Source: Erythroxylum novogranatense
Taxonomy: Eukaryota; Streptophyta; Magnoliopsida; Malpighiales; Erythroxylaceae
Assembly (NCBI GenBank): GCA_029891385.1
Contig: CM057231.1
Span: forward strand, 69,084,990 to 69,148,989
Length of the DNA: 64,000 nucleotides
Direction of reading: 5' to 3'
The notes under the pieces were generated by a model. That model did no database searches and was not told the DNA's origin. It saw only the letters and a program-made list of their open reading frames with translations. The translations under genes and the position numbers were made by a program. Shown here in pieces: positions 33,881 through 43,633 of the stretch. Position 1 is the stretch's first letter. Every line of letters begins with the position of its first letter.

Positions 33881-34420
33881 TATCCAAATCAAAGCATACT
33901 AATATAGTTCTATCAATTGGCTCTCATTCTACTCTTAGCTTGGTCTTAATTCCATTCATCTGTACTGAGAGTTAGCATTTCGATTTTCTATCATTATGAT
34001 TATTGTGAGTTGATTGATTAGAGGAGAATCACTTGGGAGGTAGGATTTGTGCCGAAAAATAAATCGGTTGTAAAGGTAGGATTTGTGCCGAAAAACAAAT
34101 CGGTTGTAAAGGTAGGATTTGTGCCAGAAAACAAATCGGTTGTAAAGGTAGCTTGAGCCAGAAATCAAGTGGTGTTGTAAGAGTTCACACTAAACTAAAA
34201 AGTGTGTAATAAAGTGGTTTGCCAAATCCTAAGTGGGAGCTTAGGTAGAGGACGTAGGTCTTAGCACCGAACCTCTATAAAAACAGTGTTTGTTCTTCTT
34301 CCTTACTCTTTACTTTTAAATTTGTTTAAATTGTTTTTGTGTGAATTAACTTCTGATTTTATTGTAGAATTTTACAAAAAGCTTTAAAGATTTATTCAAC
34401 CCCCTTCTAGATCGTTTACA
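33881..34420 (+). repeat. 3' LTR of the SIRE-like element, second part
   Basis: Continues the LTR broken at 24075; it includes the 36-bp hairpin repeats (about 34039-34160) and ends GTTTACA at 34420, followed by the GCTAA duplication. Confidence 0.92.
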
Positions 34421-34760
34421 GCTAATACATTTATAATCATTAGTAATCGACCAAAGTCAAGCATATGTACATGAATAGACATATACAACAATTTACGCAT
34501 TCATTAATTTAACTCAAAAATTTGTAACATATCACGCTCAAAATGATTCATGCTTAACAATTTAATTATAAAATGCACACACAAATGGCTTGAGAGTTCT
34601 GTGAAACGAAATAGAGAAACTGAAGTTTGTTTTGTGAATAAAACGAGTTTGAATTCTCAGTATCTAGTGGCCTCAAGCAGGTAGTTGGGAGAAGGCCATG
34701 GGTCAATGTGCACGGGACTAACGAAACGGGTTCCTCTTTTTCCAATTAAAGGATCCTATA
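34421..34760 (-). mobile_element. Gypsy LTR fragment, right part
   Basis: Resumes the fragment interrupted at 19045. It has an antisense match to the 7450-7520 region of the chromovirus LTR (AGAAGGCC...GTGCAC, GGTTCC). The right edge is not sharp. Confidence 0.6.
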
Positions 34761-35962
34761 AAGTATTCAAATATATTATTTATTATTGTGGTCCTAGAGA
34801 AAGTATCTTTCTTCTCAAAATTAAAGATTCAATAATGAATCTTTTTAAGGAGTAGGATAAGTATGTGAGTATTGCTTGCCAAATAAAAGTTGAAGTAGAA
34901 GAAGATTTAGAGGCAAAAGGCTATAGAATTAAGCCTAATTTCATTACTTAAGGGTTCTTCATTATTAAACTCAATGTTTAGTTTTAAGTGGGCTATACTT
35001 TACTTAATTGTAATTACTAAAATATTTTAATATAATTTTATTTTTAATTTCCTATATGGATTAGGACTTACAATGACGTTAAATACTAATGAAAACCCTA
35101 AAGGTCGAAGATTCTTTATGACATTAAGAATCTAAATTGAAATAGGATTCTTTGAGTCTTAATTATTTATATTTGGTAGAACTATTAGTTTATTACTTAG
35201 TTAAATAAGGACTTTTAGAGTTTCAATTTTCAAAGTATAAATCCTTTCACACTTACAGCTTGAATGTCTCGTAACATTTTTATGTTCACATTATATCATG
35301 GGGACATTTGCAATCAATAGAAACATATTTTAGATTTTAGATTTTTTTTACACATTATTGAGAGTTATGATTAATTTATCTCTCATTTTCATTAAAATTT
35401 AAAACATACTTCACATTTAAAACACTTTATGATCTTAGTTTTGATTCTTCATAATTAATAGGTCAGTTATTGAAAATCTTAGCTTTTCTAATATGATTTC
35501 ATTATTGTTTGTGAATTCTTTAGGTCTTGTTCCTAGGTGGGTTCATAACATATATCCATGTCAATGCAAACAATTTTCATCCCCAATATGTTAAGTATGT
35601 TAACATTCATATTCTTCTTACCCTTGGTATTGCCGACTATATACTCCCATTTCTCGTTTTATTCAAAATTCCATGATAAAGAAATTCAAAGTAAACAAAT
35701 ACCCATAAAAATTCAGAAGCACTTAATTTAATGATTTACAAGGTATGGAATAATAAAATAAATATTTGTAGTTAATGCGTCAAAAAAATCTTATAAAGCA
35801 ATAATAAATAGATAACTATAAGAAGAAGATTTTAAAAGTTTTTTTAAAATAAGAAGATTTTAAAAGTTGAATGATAACAAAAATAAGGAAACACCAATGA
35901 AGGTTTTAGCTACATTTATTATAATGTTTATTAATAGAATTCCAATATTATAACACCCCAAT
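34761..35962. other. Unassigned AT-rich interval
   Basis: About 1.2 kb with no protein-like ORF. It has a short direct repeat AAGAAGATTTTAAAAGTT (about 35822 and 35852) and a TATAAATCC stretch near 35238. It may be a solo LTR of another copia family, but I cannot place termini or target duplication. Confidence 0.4.
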
Positions 35963-37721
35963 TGTTGGTCCCCAAATTTTTTCTTGATGAATAAGTATGA
36001 TTTACAATAATTAGGAGGTCTTTACCAAAGTTTGTGGAGTAAATTATTATGTTGATGTTAGAAAGATTATATGATATAGGTTGATGGAATTAAAGTGTTA
36101 TGGTTATAAGAATGTTCAAGGGTGTTTTTGGCAAGACACTTAAGGTTAAAGGAACCTAAGCTTATAAGGAAGTGTAAAATGGACTTTTGGGACTCATTAA
36201 GGGTAGAAATGGAAGAAGAAATGTTGGCTTGCTATTTTAAGAAGGGGAAAAACGAAAATAGGAGAAAAAGAAGAGAAATAACAAATCAAAGAGAGAAAAA
36301 AGAGAGATTTCGGTGGTTGAGAGAAAAGAAGAGAGTTAAGTTAGGGTTTCTTCATTTCTTAGCTTTTGAGAGAGATTTTGAAGTCGTTCAAAAAGAGAGA
36401 AAGGTAGAGGAAGAGAAGTGGTTCCATTTGAGCCAAAGATCTCTGCATTTGCTGGAGAATAAAGGTAAGATCATTTTAAATCTTTTGGATTTTTGGAAGG
36501 ATTTTAGTTCATGAAGTTTAGAAAATGCATGTGTTTAAGTATTCTAGCACCAATTTTAGTGATTGTGCTTTGTGAAAATTTCAATTGAAAAACCTATTAA
36601 GTGGGATTTTTGTTATTGTAGAAGGAAATCAAGAAAGAAGCAAGAGTAGAGACATTTTGAGCAATTCTTTAAGCAAGAAAATCAAGGTGGGTACATGTTT
36701 ATAATAGAGTAAATAAGCCACTAATGTTTTTTTTTGAATAAAAAAAGTTTAATGAATTCAATTGCATCATAAGTGTTGCATTTATTACTTTTAAATGATT
36801 TGAGAAATTTCAGTATGTGGTTTTATGAATTGTGTAATGATTTATGAAAAGGCTAGAAAGTGATTTTTGAAAAGATATCATGTTTATGGAATCATATTTT
36901 CAAAATATCTCGTGTTTATGAAAATCAAGAATTAGAAAAGTGTCATTTTGGGCAATATGTTTACAAGATTTGAAATACATGATTATATGGGTTTGTGGTG
37001 GTCCCCTAAGTTAAGGCAATTGCACTTTGACAAAAGACTTCTCTCGCCTACTCACTAGTAGCATGGAGCTCCTTCATGGACTCCCATAAATTCACGGCTA
37101 TGCAAAACCATTTCGTAGAATTGCGTTAGTATGTTTTGTTCACGGCCATACAGGACCCTTATGGGAAATATGTAGTACGCTCCGTTTTGGATCCACCTAA
37201 ACCATTTTGATGTGCTTATGTGCTTATCATATGTAAGCAAGTTTGATGTATTTATGTTTTGTAGTTTGAGAATTTGACTACATGATGTGAAACATGTGTT
37301 TTATGAACTTAATGAGAATTTTCTATGATAAGTGAATGTTTTCAAAGATTTTGCTTATTGTTCTATTATAAACTGTTATCTATGAGCTTTCAGGCTCACC
37401 CCCTTTTCCATCCCATCTTCAGGTGATAGCTAAGAGATCAAGTGATCAAGAGCCTAAGGGAATTTCTTCAAATTGTTTACTTTGTATTTTGAGTGGGTTT
37501 TGGGAAAGCAAAATGTTTTAGTCGCATTTCAAGTTTATTTGTTCAAGAATCTTTTGTAATATGAGATTTTGAGACGATGATGTAATGTGGTCTAGAAAGC
37601 CATATTTCTAAAAATTTTAATCTTTTGATGTTAAGGAAATGATGAGTAATGTATGGATGATGTGAGTTGAAATTAGATATACGTGAAGAAGTAATCAACT
37701 TGAGTTGATGGTTTTGGAATA
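35963..37721 (+). mobile_element. Tekay-type LTR, 5' and middle part
   Basis: Starts TGTTGGTCCCCAAATTTTTT, homologous to the LTR start at 6003. A region near 37390-37450 (CTCACCCCC, CTTCAGGTG) corresponds to 7945-7980 of that LTR. No terminal CA is reached; the sequence passes into the TA tract at 37722. The 130-residue ORF at 36122-36514 inside it has no recognisable domain and is very basic, as expected of purine-rich LTR sequence. Confidence 0.6.
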
Positions 37722-37741
37722 TGAATCATATATATATATAT

Positions 37742-37789
<48 letters not shown>

Positions 37790-37822
37790 CTATATATATA
37801 AATGAATATATGTATATATATC

Positions 37823-37853
<31 letters not shown>

Positions 37854-37916
37854 CTATCTATATATGTATCTATATATATATATATGTATGTATGTATGTA
37901 TATATATATATATATG

Positions 37917-37967
<51 letters not shown>

Positions 37968-37995
37968 GTATGTATATATATATATGTATGTATAT
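37722..37995. repeat. TA / TATG microsatellite
   Basis: About 270 bp of TA, TATG and TATC repeats. All ORFs across it encode only Tyr-Ile runs and are artefacts. Confidence 0.97.
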
Positions 37996-38360
37996 TGTTG
38001 GACCCCACCCCCACCCTTAGGTGTTTGCAGGTTTTACCATGGCGGGTGTTTGCGGGTTATACCACGGCATCCAACTTAATCAGTATTGTCCCCTCTGTCC
38101 TTAGGTGAGTTCTAGCCCTCGAACCCAAGACCTCAGGGTTTTGTTCCATTTTACGTGGACGCCTCTCACCATTGAACCAATTGGCTCAATGGTGAGAGGC
38201 GCCCACGTAGTGGAACAAAATCTCGAGGTCTCGGGTTCGAGGGCTAGAACTCACCTAAGCCGTAGGGTACAATATCGATTGAGTTGATGCCGTGGTATAA
38301 CCGCAAACACCGCCGTGGTATAACCCGTAAACACCTAAGGGTGGGGACTGGGGTCCAACA
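37996..38360. repeat. Head-to-head inverted pair of SINE-like units
   Basis: Two ~180-bp arms (37996-38180 and 38181-38360) are reverse complements with few mismatches and essentially no spacer (centre AATT at 38179-38182). Each arm has a tRNA-like head: box A-like TGGCTCAATGGTGAGAGG at 38182-38199 and box B-like GGTTCGAGGG at 38234-38243 in the right arm. The tail has a repeated GTGGTATAACC unit and ends GTCCAACA. Such boxes are internal RNA polymerase III promoter elements of tRNA-derived SINEs. Not a functional tRNA: no complete cloverleaf. Confidence 0.6.
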
Positions 38361-38386
38361 TTAAAAGGCGCCTTTTAATGTTGGAC
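38353..38386. repeat. Perfect 34-bp palindrome at a unit junction
   Basis: The junction of the right arm and the next unit is an uninterrupted 34-bp palindrome centred on GGCGCC. Confidence 0.9.
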
Positions 38387-38541
38387 TCCACACCTGGGCT
38401 AGCATTTCCCACCCAACGTGTGTTTGCGGGTTATACTGCGGCATCCAACACAAATCAGTATTGTCCTCTTTGGTGGGAATCGAACACCCAACCTCAAAGT
38501 TTTGTTGCTTTTACAAGCACGCCTCTTACCATTGAGCCAAA
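38379..38541 (-). repeat. Third SINE-like unit
   Basis: Minus-strand unit related to the pair at 37996-38360 but diverged: box A-like TGGCTCAATGGTAAGAGG (38522-38539) and box B GGTGTTCGATTCCCACC (38472-38488). It abuts the LTR start at 38542. Confidence 0.6.
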
Positions 38542-38861
38542 TGTTGGACCCCGATCTTTGAGTGAAAATTAGAATAAGTAAAATGAAATTTAAGGAGTGT
38601 TTTGTGTATGTATTGTGTAATAGATGACTTAAACTTAAAGGATATTGATAAGAAAAGAAATGATGTGATTTTGATATCTTAGGGGTTCTGAATAAATTGG
38701 GATTGGTTGTGAATGTTAAAGTGGATGAGTTGATTGAAATGAAGTTAAATAGCAAGAAGTAAAAAGAGAAAGTGTGAAAATATGAAGAATTGTGAAAAGT
38801 TTGACTTTTTGGCCTTTGAGGGTTGACTTTTGATTTAGGCAAAATTTAATAAAATGATCTA

Positions 38862-40420
38862 CATGAAACTTGTAGATTATGTTAAGAGCTTTCTGTAGCC
38901 ATAAAGTTTGCAATTTCTCGATATTGGGAGTGAAAGTTATGATCAGTCAAAGCTTAAGTGTGTTAGGGTTGACTTATGTTATGACTAAAGCTTTGACTGA
39001 AAAAATTTACCTAGTTAAAGGTTAATTTAGCCTTGGAGTTATTCATGAAAGTTGAAGATTGTGATTTGATCTTTATTTTGATAAAAAGTATGCAATTTTT
39101 CAATCAAGGAATAATAAGTTATGATTTTTACAAGTTTCTGTTATGATTTTAGCATGATTATTAGAGGATAGAACGTTTGACTGAAAACTTGACTTCCTTA
39201 TAGGTCAAATTGATTTTTGTGTTCTTCATAAAAGTTGTAGGTGACTTTCTGATCTTCGCATCGATATAAAATGTGACATGATTGGGTTTTGGAGTTGAAA
39301 GATATGAATTTTCAAAGTTTTGTTATGGTTTAGGAAATATTAATTTGGACAAAATCTTTGACTATAAAATTTATTATTTTTAGAGATGGAATTGGTTGTG
39401 GAGTTCTTATGGAAATTGTAGAGCTTCCTTTAAGCTTTCCATAGAGACCTAGTTTGTTAAATTTGGAGTTCGGGATCAAGAGATAAGAACTTTGGAAATA
39501 TTCAGTTTTATTACGTGCAAAAAAATGAAAATGATGTATCGCCGTCGCTAGGGCGACGCATCGCTCGCCGTCGCGAGGGCGAGCGAGCCCTCGCCCTGCA
39601 CACGCAGGCGCTTCCGCGAACGACGCCGTTTTCTTCTCTTCAACATGACGTCGTTTCATTTTTTTCTTCTCCTCTGTGCGCTCCCGTTTCTCCTTGTGCG
39701 ACACCGTTTCTTTCGCATGCTATACGACGCTTTTGATTTTGATTTTTCTCCTTCAATCCGACCTTCGTTCAATCTTTTGTTTATATCTTTTCCGTCCGAC
39801 ATCCGATTGAGTTGATTCTTGAAGCATTGGATTCCTAAGACAATTCCATACATCTTCATGGGAAATTTGTAATTTTATGAGATTAAATTAATGGTGATTA
39901 ATTTAATCAAAGTGAGTTGATTAATTTTCTAAACATGGTTCAGTATTTTGCAAAATTCAGGATCTGTGGTGATCCGATTGAAGTGATTCTTGAGGCGAAA
40001 TAAAATTAAGACATGGGGCTACAAATCATATGAAGAAATGAAATGTCAATTTTTCCCTAAGACCCTCAAATTATGAATGGAAGTTAGGATTAGAATGCAG
40101 TTTTTGGATTAGGAATATCTGAGAGTATTTTTAGCATAACTTTTGTTCTGGGAATCGAAATGGGGTGATTCTTGTTTTGAATTAAACTAAAGACATAAGG
40201 CTACAATTTTTATGAAGACTTCGAGTTTCAATTATGTGGTTAAGAATGTTAATTTCTGGATGGAAATAATCATACATGGAAAATGTGTTAGAATATGAAT
40301 ATACCCTAAAGGTTTTGAGCATAACTTTTGATGTAGTGCTCCGAATTGGATGATTCTTGTGAAATTATGAAATTAAGACATAGAGGAATAATTCTCTAGA
40401 AGGAAGTTTTGACAAATTCC
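38862..40420. repeat. Degenerate ~180-bp tandem blocks in LTR
   Basis: Two related series, each with about 171-185 bp between anchors. The first has TTCATGAAARTTGTAG and ends GTTATGATTTT; the second has CCGATTGARGTGATTCTTG followed by AGACATRGGGCTACAA. The GC-rich palindromic cluster lies between the two series. Equivalent series occur in 3280-4700 (inverted), 8870-9950 and 44270-44680. Confidence 0.7.
39539..39620. repeat. GC-rich palindromic cluster in LTR
   Basis: Contains GTCGC-TAGG-GCGAC and CGCTCGCCGTCGCGAGGGCG with flanking CGCAGGCG. It lies about 1.0 kb from the LTR start and is the positional counterpart of 3961-4185. Confidence 0.8.
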
Positions 40421-40608
40421 TTCAAATTGATATTACGAATCAGATCTGCAAGTAAGCATGAATTAAAGCAAATGTTAGGGGCATTTTGGGAAGTCCATTT
40501 AAAGAGAGGGACAAAAGAGTCTTTTGACCCTCATTTAATGACTTGTCAATAAGACAAAAGAGGTGGCTGTCATTTGAAGAAGAGAGGCACATTACCTTAG
40601 GAGAAAAT

Positions 40609-41595
40609 TGTAGGAAAATCCCGGTGTGAGCATCACATGCCCACGGTGCGGAAAACAAAAATTTTTATTCCAGGACCTTCCCGAAAGCCAGGATCCATGT
40701 GAGTATATAACAAAGTCAAACCGAACGACCAAAGGAGACCGTCTCTAACGGTATCCACGCAGAGATCGGAAAACCTAACCGGCACAAACCCTTTGACCCG
40801 GGAATAGCTAGACCAAAGTAAAGACTGCTAGATCTTACCTTTGATCTGGAGAGCTTGGAAAATGATGAAGGAGATGGCAAAAAGTTGGAGAAGAATCGTT
40901 GGAGAGGAAACTTGAGAGGAAGCTTTTGAAACTCTTTCAAAGCCTTTCTCATTCCATTCTCACCAAAGCCAACGATGCTTCCTCTTCTTCTTTCATCTTT
41001 ATACCTTTTATTTGTCTTTTAGTCATTAATGACATTAATGACTAAGCATGAGGAAGAAGCTTCCAAATGCTTCTTCCTCTCCTCCATCCACGTGACAAGC
41101 ATATATATATGTATATATATATTAATTAATTAATTATATATATATATATATAATTGCTAAAGTGGTCGAGTCACACTGGGGTCGGTCCTACCGGGCCCCG
41201 GCATGGAAAAACCACCGAAAACCTTTTTCAGCAATACCGATGTCGCGATCTCATTGGGATCCATTTAATCCGTTTGCTCTCCTTTTATTGGAACTCTGTC
41301 CAAAACTATTTTACAAATTCTCCGAGACACTCTTATGCGTGTGACCCATTAGGTTCCCGGTTATATTGGCCACTTAGATTAACACTTAATCTAAGCAAGT
41401 CCTGAGCGGTATCTAGCAACACATCATGACCCCCAATTGATCGAAAAGTAATTGGTTTGACGAATGAATCTATATTCATCATGGACCATATCACGAACCC
41501 TTCCATAGACAATTACCGTGCAATTCGTCCTTTCACCATCCTATACCCCACTTGGTTATGAGTATGGGCAATGTGTCAACTCTCACTAGACTGAC
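40609..41595 (-). mobile_element. Partial copia LTR (TNT1-94-like family)
   Basis: Minus-strand LTR 3' portion: it starts TGTAGGAAAATCCCGG and matches the first kilobase of the next LTR (41596 on), then stops inside the LTR at CACTAGACTGA, where the second LTR begins. A nested insertion of one copy in another copy's LTR would explain this; the remainder is not seen in the window. Confidence 0.75.
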
Positions 41596-43617
41596 TGTAG
41601 GAACATCCCGGGAGGTACATCACATGTACCAAAAGGAAAACAAAATTTTTGTCGCGGACCTTCCGGCTAGGATCCATGTGTCGGTATGAAGACTCAAACC
41701 TAAACAGCCAATAGAGACTGCCTCTAAAGGTATCCACGCAGAGATCGAAACCTAACCGGACAAACCCTTTGACCGGAATAGCTAGAACAGTTAAAGGTCT
41801 GCTAGACCCTACCTACGTCCTTGGAGAGCTTCAACAGACGTTGGAACAAGCTTGGAGAAAAAGAATTGATGGTGGCTTGGTGAAGAAGAGAGAATTAGAA
41901 ACACTTTCCAAAGCTTAACATAAGCTTATATTCTTCTCTCCTTCTCCTAAAAACTATATTACGCTCACTACCCAAGCATATATATATATACGCCTCTTTA
42001 ACAATTAAAGAACATATAAATGCTTGGATGGGAGGAAAGCACGTATATAGCACTTAACCATGAAATAACCATTGAATAATCAACAATTGACTTAGTCAAT
42101 AGCTTCATCTTTAAGGCCACCGAACCCTCGTCCAGCCATCCACGAAAATCAGCATATATGGTGTCTTTAACTAGTTTAAAGAGTCCAAATCAAATGCTAA
42201 CAAGTGGATGGCACATGCTTAAGGAATTAAATGATGCTTTGACTTTTCAAAGCTTATCATTTACTCTTCTTCCAAATGTCCAACGTCCATGTGCTTTAAT
42301 ATATATAATAATTAATTAATTAATTTACTTAATTAATTAATTAGAATATAATTGCTAAGGTCCAGTTCAATTGGGGTTAGAGACTCACTTATACGGGCCC
42401 CGATCTTGTAAACAATTCCTAAATCTTTCTTAGCAATATTAATGTCGCGATCTCATCGGGACATATCCCAATCCCATTGGGATCCATTTAATCCTAAGGC
42501 TCTCCATAATTGGAACTCTGTCCAATACTATTTTACAGATTCTCTGAGACACTCTTATGCGTGTGACCCTTTAGGTTCCCGGTTATGTTGGCCACTTAGA
42601 TTAACAATTAATCTGAGCAAGTCATGAGCGGCGTCTAGCAACACATCATGACCCCCAATTGACCGGAAAGTAATTGGTTTGATGAATTCATCACGAACCA
42701 GATCACGAACCCTTCCATAGGCAATTACCGTAACCCTTCCATAGACAATTACCGTGCAATTCGTCCTTTCACCATCCTATACCCCACTTGGTTCTGAGTA
42801 TGGTCAAAGTGTCAACTCTCACTAGACTGAGTCTAGCCCAAGTGATATTAGTTCCTGTCCAGGACTCATTACTTTATATGTCCATGAAGACACTCTTCAT
42901 GACATAGTTATGCTTCGGCCGAAGACTTCAAGTAATGGTCCTGACAAGAGGCTGTGGTATCTCTTCGCTATTTCGTAAGTGGTGAATCCTTTATTGGCTA
43001 CTCAATTACCTTCAATACCTCAAGTCGGACCCAATCACCACCCTATGGCGACCTCCGGAAGGCAACAAGGAATGGAGTCAAAGCACGTAATCAAGATTCA
43101 AGATATCCTCGAGTACCTCAAGTCTAAGGATACTTGTACCATTGCTATGATGAGATTATCACTGACAATTAAATAGAATATCCATGTGATGATCTCATGA
43201 CAGGTCATCCAATGTACTTACTACCCTTAGTAAGCATCCACATGTCAAATCTAAATATCTCAATATTTACAATTTTTGAGATCCACTGCTTGATCCAATC
43301 AAGGAATATGACATGTGCTAGTCTATCCGGATTAACGATGTCCAGTCTCATTAATCCTATGACTAGGGATAATTTAGACATTGACATAATTGCACATGAT
43401 AGGAATCTCAGTAGTATGATTACATCATAATTTCCTTCATGCTATGTCATATATCATGGACTTCATTAATTCGATTAAAGATCCTTATCAATTCATAAAC
43501 ACTGTTCATGAATATCAAATTAATGAAATATGTCTTTCTTTATTTATTCATAAAGTCTGCACACAACTTTGAACAAAACGCGCTAAAGGGGATTGCCTTT
43601 AGGGCACAATATAAACA
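41596..43617 (-). mobile_element. 3' LTR of the minus-strand copia element
   Basis: About 2.0 kb; homologous in inverse orientation to the plus-strand LTR at 57080-58912. It ends TGTTTATATTGTGCCC at 43617 on the minus strand. It includes AT-rich ATTAATTA tracts near 42310-42350. With the pol remnant at 52480-55900 it forms one element split by the 43634-52377 insertion. Confidence 0.8.
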
Positions 43618-43633
43618 GTACCGTCCTTGCATA

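Larger units (their letters stand above)
19046..34420 (+). mobile_element. SIRE/Maximus-like copia element, internally deleted, with nested Athila
   Basis: LTRs at 19046-20307 (1262 bp) and 23355-24075 plus 33881-34420 (1261 bp once the nested element is removed) are flanked by the 5-bp duplication GCTAA (19041-19045, 34421-34425). The order is PBS, gag, second zinc knuckle, protease, 3' non-coding region, polypurine tract. Integrase, RT and RNase H are deleted. A 9.8-kb Athila-like element sits in the 3' LTR. LTRs differ at several percent of sites in the stretch I compared (6 differences in about 130 bases), so the insertion is not recent. Confidence 0.93.
38542..40608 (+). mobile_element. 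Tekay-type LTR, 5' part
   Basis: Plus-strand homologue of the LTR at 442-4829, starting TGTTGGACCCCG. It is cut at 40608 by a copia LTR. Upstream of the palindromic cluster are four degenerate ~180-bp blocks (anchors near 38862, 39044, 39227, 39407), downstream another four (GATTCTTG anchors near 39814, 39985, 40167, 40352). Confidence 0.8.

Noticed and set aside
36122..36514. 130-codon ORF, very basic
   Set aside because: Lies in purine-rich LTR sequence, with no domain, homologue or codon signal.
37705..38108. Several ORFs of 70-124 codons rich in Tyr and Ile
   Set aside because: They only translate the TA/TATG microsatellite.
38182..38250. tRNA gene
   Set aside because: Box A and B-like motifs exist but no complete cloverleaf; inverted, tailed copies fit a SINE-like repeat better.
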